This document shows, in pieces, positions 1 to 5,747 of a DNA stretch of 7,661 bases. Within the stretch, counting starts at the first letter, position 1. Every line of letters begins with the position of its first letter. The position numbers were made by a program, and so were the translations under genes. The notes below the pieces were generated by a model. That model saw nothing but the letters and a program-made list of their open reading frames with translations. It ran no database searches and was not told the DNA's origin. The DNA comes from JBGCEZ01 sp045106735 (lineage in GTDB: Bacteria; Planctomycetota; Phycisphaerae; Phycisphaerales; SM1A02): positions 1 to 7,661 of the forward strand of contig JBGCEZ010000057.1 in assembly GCA_045106735.1 (NCBI GenBank), given 5' to 3'.

Positions 1-9
1 TCCCGCGCC

Positions 10-3000
10 TCAGCCCGTCCAATTCGCCAACAGGAACAGCAAGTCCACGGTGTCCACCGTGCCGCTGCCGTTGAGGTCTTCCGGGCACGAGCCGACGCCG
101 CACGGGCCCCAGGCGGCCAGCAGGATTGGCAGGTCGCCGTCGTTGACGAAGCCGTCGCAGTTCAGGTCGCCCAGCGGACCGCAGATGATGTCGCTCGGGT
201 CCTGGTTCAGGTAGACGTCGATGATGGTGACCAGCTGGCCGCTGCCGTCGTCGCCGTCGATCTCCGAGGCGATGATCAGGTCCTCGTCGCCGTCGGCGTC
301 AACGTCGGCCGGGACGATGAAACGCGTGCCCGGCTTGGAGCCGATGGGCTCGGCGACTTCGAAACGCACGGTGCCGTCTTGCGGGTTGATCGTGGTGCGG
401 AAGTTCAGTGCGTCGCGGTCGACGTCATCTTCGTCGGCTGACTCTTCGGCCACGAGGACCACATCGCCGTCGCCGTCGTTCTCGCCGTCGGTGATCGCCA
501 GCACACCGGGCCGCTCAAAGCCCTCGGGCAGTTCGGTCCCCGCCGGCGGACGGAAATCGCCGGCGCCTTGATTCTGAATCACCGTGACCGCGGCAGCCTG
601 GGCGTCGGAGATGATGATGTCGTCTCCGGTGCCGCTGCCACTGAGCGACCCAAGCCGCACGTCTCGCAGGGCTCGGCCGGCAGTGAAGCTGGCGAACTCA
701 TCGAAGGTGCCGTCGCCATTGCCCGAGAGGGCGAACACGGCACCGTCGTCGCCGCCAATGACGGCCACGTCGGCGAGCAGATCTTTCCGCGGATCGTCGA
801 GCTTGCCCGGATCGATCGCGACAAGGGCCCGGTCGAGCCCGCGCGGCGTCGCCGGGATGAAGGTGCTGCCATTGGCCTGCACGAAACCCTGCACCAGGCC
901 GGTGGCCTCGGTCACGACGACAAAGTCGTCCAGGTTCGGGGCCGGCCCAGCGTTCGGGGCGTTGAGGTCGACCACGGCCACGTCGGACACGCGGTCATCC
1001 ACGTCGGGATCGCCCACTTCGATCGCCTGGCCGGGCTGGTTCGGATAGTCGCCGCGATTGTCATTGAAGAAGATGACGACGTCGTCCTGCGGGCCGGGCG
1101 TGCGGCGGGCGACGATGATGTCGGGCAGCGAGCCGCCGTCAAAGTTCCCGGTATCGACGGCCACCGGACGGCCACCCACGGGCAGCGGGCCGGTCGGCGT
1201 CGGCTCAAAGCCCGTGAACGCGCCGCCCTTGCCGGGGCCAAGGCTGCGGTACGCGGCCACGAAACCGTCGGTCTGGTCGATCGATTCGATGGTGACGACG
1301 GCGTCGAGCCAGCCGTCGCCGTCAATGTCCGCGGCGGTCAGATCCGTCGGCCGTCCCGGCACGCCGGCGAGGATGCCGGGGCCACTGCGCCGGTAGCGCT
1401 GGATCGAATCGGACGCTTCCACGTCGACGATGACCGCGGGGCGGCCTTCGATCGTGGTGTAGTTCAATGTCAGGACGCGGGGGTCGACGCCGGGATCAAT
1501 GACCGGCACCTGGGCGACGGAAAACTCGCCTTCAATTTCGTTGGCCAGCAACAGCACGAACTGCGAGCCGGCGGGCGGGTAGTAGCCCTCGGCCAGCGAC
1601 ACTTCGATCGCCCCGGCGAGCCGGGCCATGCCGTCCACCAGCAACCGGGCGTCGCCTTCGGGGCCGCCGGAGCCACCGCGCAGATCGCCGGGCTTGAGCC
1701 GCACGTCGATCCGGCCGGTCGCAACATCGCCGTTGGGGCCGGTGCCGATTTGATCCAAGTCGCCGGTGATGTGCATCGGGCCGTTGCCCAGATTGCCCGG
1801 CTTCAGCGTGCCAAGGTTCATGACGTCGCCCACGATCATGGCGTCGCCGGCGAGCACGTACTGGTGTTCGGGGCCGGTGGTCACCGACGGCGACACCAGC
1901 ATGCCGCCGGTCACGGTCAGCTCGATGGGCTCGTCGCCGCAGAGGCCGATTCGCGTGCCGCCGCCGGCGGTGAGGGGGCCGGCGCTGACGTCGAGGGTGA
2001 GTGCGCCGCCGGTGAGCAGGAACTCGCGGCAGGCGGCGGATGCACCGGTGGCGAGCGTGGACTCGCCGGCGCCGTGCAAGACCGCGTCGGTGAACGGGTC
2101 GGGCGTGCCGTCGGTCCAGGCGTTGCCGTCGTTCCAGGTGCCGCCGACGAGCCGCGCGGTGAATGCGTCGGTGATCGTGACCGATGATTCGAATGCGCCC
2201 GCGTCCGGCAGCGGGCCGGTGCCTTCGCCGGTGTCCGGGGTGGCCAGGTCATCGACGCGGCGCGGGCGGCCGGCAGCATCGGTGAGCAGCGTGTCGGGCA
2301 GGGCGATCGCGCTGGCCGCGTCGGTGCCGGGTGAACAGTCGCCGAGGCGGTAGTCCTCGTCGCCCGTCCAGGGAACGCCGTCGGGGCCGAGGGCGTCGAC
2401 GAATCGGACGATGCCGGTTGTGTTGCCCGTTCCGGGAAGGCCGCCGCGGATGATCGACCAGCTCACGCTGCCCGCCGGGCCGACGTGGTCGGATGCTTCG
2501 TCGCCGGACACGTTGTTCAGGAACGCACAATTGACGAACGTGCCGGTTTCGCTGACGCCGCCGGTGGTGGTCGCCGTGTTCCCCGCGAACGTGCAGTGCG
2601 TGAATGCCGCGCTCGTACCGGGTTGGCCCGCGTACGCACCGCCCCGCGAACTCGTGTTGCCCGCGAAGACGCTGTTGGTGGCCCGGAGCGTGCCGCCAGC
2701 GTGGGCGATCGCCCCGCCGCCAGTCGATCCGAATCCAGCGTTCTGGAAGAATCCGCAGGCCAAGACGTCGACGTCGGCGTTGCCGATGAGCAGTCCGCCC
2801 CCGCCGGGGCCGGAGCCGCCGACGATCGAGAGGGCGTCCAGGTACACGCGATGATCGGCATCGGGAATCGTGACCACGGACCGCGGGGGAGCGGCCGGGT
2901 CACCGATCAGCCACGTCCGGGCCGACGGGTCGTCGAGATCGCGTTCGCCGGGATCAATCTGTCCGGGGGTGAATCCGCCGATGATGCGCTCGACGTTTTC

Positions 3001-3291
3001 GAGTTCGAACGTGGCGTCGGCTGGCGTCCCGGGACGCTTGGGTGTCGGAGGGACGTAGATGCCTCCGGCGACGTAGATGACCGCGGGCAAGAGGCTCTCT
3101 CGCGATTCGTCCAGAGCCTGCGGCAGGGTGTCGAAGGCCTGCTCCCAGGTGGAGCCGTCTCCGCCGGGGGCGGCGTCATCGTCCACGAAGAAGACGTTGA
3201 CCACGGCCTCCGGCTCGGCCGCGATGGCCGGACCGCTAAGGGCGATGGCGGCAACGAATCCCAACCCGATGGCGGGCGTGTGTCGGAACAT
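10..3291 (-). CDS. Exported beta-helix / FG-GAP repeat protein with C-terminal dockerin-like module
   Basis: This predicted secreted or surface protein has 1093 residues. The ATG at 3291 is chosen because AGGGGAG lies 9 bases upstream and the codons after it encode a signal peptide (MFRHTP, hydrophobic 7-20, likely cleavage after AIA at 24). Reading from 3366 would add 25 basic, non-signal residues. Residues about 34-370 form a right-handed beta-helix: a VDDDAAPGGDGSTW opening, repeated NSVFAGNT / CTFAGNT / CAFLNN rungs and a closing DAGAFE. Residues about 376-625 are Gly/Thr-rich, with GTWNDGNAW and an ANEIEGEF segment, and resemble autotransporter passenger regions. Residues about 645-1030 hold FG-GAP/VCBS-type repeats with calcium loops DIDGDGWLD (655) and DVDADGDED (997). 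Residues 1041-1093 are a two-loop dockerin-like module (DLNCDGFVN, WGPC, DLNGSGTVD). I see no enzymatic motif. A role in adhesion, glycan binding or surface structure is inference. The domain classes are fairly sure; the function is unknown. Confidence 0.88.
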   Translation of the reverse strand: MFRHTPAIGLGFVAAIALSGPAIAAEPEAVVNVFFVDDDAAPGGDGSTWEQAFDTLPQALDESRESLLPAVIYVAGGIYVPPTPKRPGTPADATFELENVERIIGGFTPGQIDPGERDLDDPSARTWLIGDPAAPPRSVVTIPDADHRVYLDALSIVGGSGPGGGGLLIGNADVDVLACGFFQNAGFGSTGGGAIAHAGGTLRATNSVFAGNTSSRGGAYAGQPGTSAAFTHCTFAGNTATTTGGVSETGTFVNCAFLNNVSGDEASDHVGPAGSVSWSIIRGGLPGTGNTTGIVRFVDALGPDGVPWTGDEDYRLGDCSPGTDAASAIALPDTLLTDAAGRPRRVDDLATPDTGEGTGPLPDAGAFESSVTITDAFTARLVGGTWNDGNAWTDGTPDPFTDAVLHGAGESTLATGASAACREFLLTGGALTLDVSAGPLTAGGGTRIGLCGDEPIELTVTGGMLVSPSVTTGPEHQYVLAGDAMIVGDVMNLGTLKPGNLGNGPMHITGDLDQIGTGPNGDVATGRIDVRLKPGDLRGGSGGPEGDARLLVDGMARLAGAIEVSLAEGYYPPAGSQFVLLLANEIEGEFSVAQVPVIDPGVDPRVLTLNYTTIEGRPAVIVDVEASDSIQRYRRSGPGILAGVPGRPTDLTAADIDGDGWLDAVVTIESIDQTDGFVAAYRSLGPGKGGAFTGFEPTPTGPLPVGGRPVAVDTGNFDGGSLPDIIVARRTPGPQDDVVIFFNDNRGDYPNQPGQAIEVGDPDVDDRVSDVAVVDLNAPNAGPAPNLDDFVVVTEATGLVQGFVQANGSTFIPATPRGLDRALVAIDPGKLDDPRKDLLADVAVIGGDDGAVFALSGNGDGTFDEFASFTAGRALRDVRLGSLSGSGTGDDIIISDAQAAAVTVIQNQGAGDFRPPAGTELPEGFERPGVLAITDGENDGDGDVVLVAEESADEDDVDRDALNFRTTINPQDGTVRFEVAEPIGSKPGTRFIVPADVDADGDEDLIIASEIDGDDGSGQLVTIIDVYLNQDPSDIICGPLGDLNCDGFVNDGDLPILLAAWGPCGVGSCPEDLNGSGTVDTVDLLFLLANWTG

Positions 3292-3300
3292 GATGGCGGA

Positions 3301-3307
3301 CTCCCCT
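3301..3307 (-). promoter_or_regulatory. Ribosome binding site of the beta-helix protein gene
   Basis: The minus strand reads AGGGGAG, then 9 bases, then the ATG at 3291. This site decides between the ATG at 3291 and the more distal in-frame ATG at 3366, in favour of the former. Confidence 0.7.
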
Positions 3308-3577
3308 GTGCCTCGACTCGCGCGGATGACTCGTGATGGGGGCGCCGTGCGCTTTTGGCGTCCCATCGATCATCAAGGCGCGGAATGACCCACCACTGTA
3401 CTTGGGAAATCCCGCTATTTCGCGGTGTTTGCGCGGCATCGCCGGCGATCCGGGCCGCAGGGCTCCGGCAGGCGGGTTCTTGCTCCGGACAAAATCAGAA
3501 CGGGTGACGGATCAGGCGGATTCTGGAGCGCGGCCGATGCCGGGTCCGTGCGGTGAACTGGCCTCCCCCCGCGCAAT

Positions 3578-3626
3578 CGCCCCCCGCCGAGGCCGGGTCA
3601 GGTCTCCGGGCTCCGGCGGGGGGGCG
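3578..3626. repeat. Long GC-rich inverted repeat (hairpin)
   Basis: The left arm CGCCCCCCGCCG (3578-3589) is complementary to the right arm CGGCGGGGGGGCG (3614-3626). Ten pairs are uninterrupted, and two more follow if one G bulges. The 24-base interior contains a further CCGG/CCGG pairing. It lies about 130 bases beyond the stop codon of the 3756-5369 gene. No T-tract follows on either strand, so it is not a classic intrinsic terminator. It could block transcription or shape a 3' end. Confidence 0.6.
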
Positions 3627-3665
3627 TTCACGATGGCGGGGCAGGGATGGCGTGCGGCGTGCATG

Positions 3666-3747
3666 GGCCAGCCGAGGCCAGCCGGGGCCGGGCGGGGCCA
3701 GCCGGGGCCAGTCCGGGCCGAGGGGCCGGCCGGCCGGCCGGCCGGCG
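3666..3747. repeat. Decamer tandem repeats running into a GGCC tract
   Basis: Six consecutive 10-base units start at 3666, 3676, 3686, 3696, 3706 and 3716. All begin GGCC, and the commonest form is GGCCAGCCGG. From 3724 the period shortens to 4, as five and a half copies of GGCC. The array ends 8 bases before the stop codon (3758-3756) of the adjacent minus-strand gene. It is a small minisatellite; the GGCC tract is self-complementary and could fold. Confidence 0.85.
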
Positions 3748-3755
3748 TTCATGCG

Positions 3756-5369
3756 TCAAATGCACGGACCCCACGCCGCGAGCAGTTCGAGCAGGTCGGT
3801 GAATCCCACGTCCCCGGATCCATCGATGTCCTGCCGGCATTCGTGCCGGAACGGGAGCACGGCGTCACCTCCTGCGATTCCGTCGGAATCGCCGTCGATC
3901 GGTTGGTTCGTGGCGACGGAGCGGGTCGACGCCGCGACCGTCACCTGAAGGTCACCCGAAACCAACGGGCTCCCCAGGGTCAGGAGCAGAAACGGCGTCC
4001 CGGATCCGGAAGCGGTGAAGTCGACGGGAACGCCGGCGCCATCGGTCACCAGCAGATCCGCGTCGGTGAACGCGATCGGCTCGGACCACACCAGGCGGAG
4101 GTTTGACAGTCCCGCTGCGTCGGTATGGGTGACCGAGCGCCGCGGTTCGGTGGCGAGCAGTTGCGGGCCCGGGTCGTCTCCGATCGGGCGGATGCGATAG
4201 ATGCCCTCGTCGTCGGCGGCGTACAGCACGTCGCCAGCATCATTGATGGACAGCGATGCGTTTTCGCCGTTGGACGAGGATCCCATCGAGAAGTCGAAAC
4301 CACTGGCCACAGTGGTTCCCGCGCCCCCCGGCTCGAAGCGAACGATGGCGTTCTGCGTCGCGTCCACGACAAAGACGCCGTCGCCGAGCAACCCGCCGGA
4401 TCCGGCTTCGAGGTCGCGGTAGAACGCGGAGGGAGATGGGAATGGGCCGGTGATGGTGTCCCACTGCAGGTCGGCGTCCAGGCTGTAGATGCCGGACGTT
4501 CCCGAGTTGTTGGCGTCGTTGTCCCCGGCCACGATTTGATCGCCGAAGGGGCCGGTCGGATCGAAGGCCAGGCCGACGATGTCCATGTCAATGCGATTGG
4601 GCGGGTTGTCGACCACGCTGTCGAATGCAAGTTCGGTCAGACTCAAGTCCGGATTGAGACGCCAGATGCTGGATGCGGCCTCGGCTCCGAACAACTGATC
4701 GATCATGTAGAGGCCATCGGGAAACGTTGGAGATCCCGAAATTGGCAGGAGGACCATCAGGATCCCGTTGTTGGCCGACCCGAGCATCGCCAGTTCCGTT
4801 GCCGTGCCGGCGGGGTCGAATCGCACGATCGATGAGGTGAAGCTGTTGTTGAGACCGATGGAGACCAGCAGCCCGCCGCCCACCGCGCCGGTGTCGAATG
4901 CAACGTCCACCACCCGAGCGGTGTCATCGCCCGTGTTGAAGCTGCCGATCGTTTCGATGGAGCCGGTACTGATCCGTCGAATCGTGACGATTCCATTGGT
5001 CGCCGACGCGGTGATCACGCCCGTTCCGTAGGCCGGATCCCGGATCGCCTCGATACGCGGCGTCAGTCCGTCGATCTGCCCGACAACCAGCGTATCGACG
5101 GCGAATCCAGGTGGGACGGTCGGTTGGGCGACGGCTCCGGCGCTGACGGTCAAGGCGGCGAGAGCGGCGAGGCTGGCGAGACTGGCGAGACTGGTGAGAC
5201 TGGTGAGACCGGCGAGACTGGTGAGACCGGCGAGCGGGCGGTGACGGGGGCTGGAGGACTGGGTGGCCGGGGCGCTGAAGAGCGGACCGAAACGCGGCCG
5301 GAAGAGCGAGGTGGCCGCGGCGCGGGTCAGCGCGGGCCATCGGGCGGGGGTTGGGAGGATGGATGGCAT
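3756..5369 (-). CDS. Exported beta-propeller-like / Ig-like protein with half-dockerin WGPC tail (paralogue B)
   Basis: This predicted exported protein has 537 residues. The ATG at 5369 is chosen because AAAGGAG lies 9 bases upstream; the open frame from 5729 would add 120 residues of basic, low-complexity sequence. The leader is very long. About 45 polar/basic residues precede a hydrophobic stretch (46-75) made of (A/T)-(S/G)-L triplets, with likely cleavage after GAVA at 81. Residues about 85-398 contain repeated strand motifs such as SSIWRLNP, SGIYSLD and EGIYRIRP, like an NHL/SMP-30-type propeller. Residues about 402-486 look Ig-like (LVWSEPIAF). A linker with DGDSDGIAGGD (492-502) leads to one calcium loop (DIDGSGD, 514-520) and AAWGPCI at the terminus. 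The mature chain has only two cysteines, 511 and 536. It aligns almost without gaps to the 5748-7238 product. Molecular function is unknown and no active site is evident. Confidence 0.88.
   Translation of the reverse strand: MPSILPTPARWPALTRAAATSLFRPRFGPLFSAPATQSSSPRHRPLAGLTSLAGLTSLTSLASLASLAALAALTVSAGAVAQPTVPPGFAVDTLVVGQIDGLTPRIEAIRDPAYGTGVITASATNGIVTIRRISTGSIETIGSFNTGDDTARVVDVAFDTGAVGGGLLVSIGLNNSFTSSIVRFDPAGTATELAMLGSANNGILMVLLPISGSPTFPDGLYMIDQLFGAEAASSIWRLNPDLSLTELAFDSVVDNPPNRIDMDIVGLAFDPTGPFGDQIVAGDNDANNSGTSGIYSLDADLQWDTITGPFPSPSAFYRDLEAGSGGLLGDGVFVVDATQNAIVRFEPGGAGTTVASGFDFSMGSSSNGENASLSINDAGDVLYAADDEGIYRIRPIGDDPGPQLLATEPRRSVTHTDAAGLSNLRLVWSEPIAFTDADLLVTDGAGVPVDFTASGSGTPFLLLTLGSPLVSGDLQVTVAASTRSVATNQPIDGDSDGIAGGDAVLPFRHECRQDIDGSGDVGFTDLLELLAAWGPCI
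5158..5238 (-). repeat. 9-bp tandem repeat encoding a signal-peptide core
   Basis: Nine consecutive 9-base units, plus-strand consensus G(C/T)GAGACTG, run without interruption. The central units are nearly identical; the outer ones diverge (GCGAGAGCG at 5158, GCGAGCGGG at 5230). The period is a multiple of three, so gain or loss of a unit keeps the frame and adds or removes one (A/T)-(S/G)-L triplet in the hydrophobic part of the leader of the 3756-5369 gene. Confidence 0.92.
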
Positions 5370-5378
5370 CGTCGGGCG

Positions 5379-5385
5379 CTCCTTT
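5379..5385 (-). promoter_or_regulatory. Ribosome binding site of paralogue B
   Basis: The minus strand reads AAAGGAG, followed by 9 bases and the ATG at 5369. It is the strongest Shine-Dalgarno match in the window. It fixes the start and so makes the unusually long leader peptide likely to be real. Confidence 0.75.
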
Positions 5386-5440
5386 GGGGGGTGATCATGG
5401 CCGCCGGCCGGTTGGCGGTGGCGGCTGCCCTGGGACGCGA

Positions 5441-5468
5441 GAACAGAGCTGTTCGCCCGACAGGCGAA
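5441..5468. promoter_or_regulatory. Overlapping inverted repeats in the leader of paralogue B
   Basis: GAACAG-AG-CTGTTC (5441-5454) overlaps TTCGCC-CGACA-GGCGAA (5452-5468). Both have perfect 6-base arms and share TTC. They sit about 70-100 bases before the ATG, where an operator or alternative leader hairpins could act. No known regulator is recognised; the role is inferred from position only. Confidence 0.3.
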
Positions 5469-5608
5469 TCTGGGAATCTTCGCGATGGATGGTTGGCGGA
5501 TGGTTGGCGGATGGCCGTCGGATCGGGCCGTCGGTCCTGCGGGGCCCGGTTGGAGCATTGGCCGCACCGTTCTCGCGAGGCTCCCGCGGAGTGGCAGGAA
5601 GCCCGGGC

Positions 5609-5657
5609 AACAACGAACGCCGGCGCTTCGAGTGAAGCGCCGGCGTCGAACGTTGTT
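5609..5657 (-). terminator. Strong palindrome, probable terminator of paralogue A
   Basis: A perfect 13-base-pair stem (5617-5629 with 5634-5646, core CGCCGGCGCTTC) closes a 4-base loop. Outer arms AACAACG (5609-5615) and CGTTGTT (5651-5657) add seven pairs after a small internal loop. It lies about 90 bases past the paralogue A stop. On the minus strand the descending side ends TTCGTTGTT, which is T-rich but not a clean T-run, so the terminator call is moderate while the hairpin itself is clear. The near symmetry means it could act on either strand. Confidence 0.6.
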
Positions 5658-5747
5658 CGGTGGGATGTGTTTCGCTCGGGCCGCGCGTGCGAGTCGCGAT
5701 GGCGAATCGCAAGGCTGCGTCTCACGCACCCCTGCGGCACGACTCGA

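Larger units (their letters stand above)
3292..3755. other. Intergenic region between the beta-helix gene and the downstream paralogue
   Basis: These 464 bases carry no convincing gene; short open frames here are compositional. The region holds the leader of the beta-helix gene (3292 to about 3500), which includes an A/T-richer island near 3396-3430 (GGGAAATCCC at 3404-3413, and a small CCGC/GCGG stem at 3412-3425) in otherwise very GC-rich DNA. That island is a possible promoter area, but no clear -35/-10 pair is visible. Further right are a long GC inverted repeat (3578-3626), six decamer repeats (3666-3725) and a GGCC tract (3724-3745) next to the stop codon of the neighbouring gene. Confidence 0.6.
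5370..5747. other. Intergenic region between the two paralogues
   Basis: These 378 bases contain no supportable gene. They hold the leader of paralogue B, including two overlapping inverted repeats (5441-5468) and an 11-base tandem repeat (5488-5509, with a degenerate third copy). Next is a 49-base palindrome (5609-5657) probably acting as the 3' end of paralogue A. A small GCGAT/ATCGC stem (5696-5710) lies just beyond the paralogue A stop. No convincing promoter hexamers were found, although paralogue B would need one here if the palindrome terminates transcription. Confidence 0.6.

Noticed and set aside
568..2187. 539-residue open frame on the plus strand inside the beta-helix gene
   Set aside because: It is antisense to a well-supported secreted protein. 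It has a compositional His/Gly/Ala/Arg-rich product with no recognisable domain, as expected from high-GC codon bias in the opposite strand.
2485..3336. 283-residue plus-strand open frame
   Set aside because: It lies opposite the beta-helix region of the 10-3291 gene, has no domain and no clear ribosome site, and is low-complexity.
3404..3425. A/T-richer island as a defined promoter of the beta-helix gene
   Set aside because: Local composition is suggestive, but no -35 and -10 pair at proper spacing, and no sigma-54 motif, could be found.
3724..3747. GGCC tract as an intrinsic terminator of paralogue B
   Set aside because: It is self-complementary, but there is no defined loop and no T-tract on the minus strand; a simple repeat explains it better.
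5441..5454. GAACAGAGCTGTTC as an SOS/LexA box
   Set aside because: The Gram-positive type box has GAAC and GTTC separated by four bases; here the spacing is six, and the gene is not a DNA-repair gene.
5370..5729. N-terminal extension of paralogue B to an upstream in-frame ATG
   Set aside because: It would run through the probable terminator palindrome and add basic low-complexity sequence ahead of the signal peptide, while the internal ATG has a strong ribosome site.
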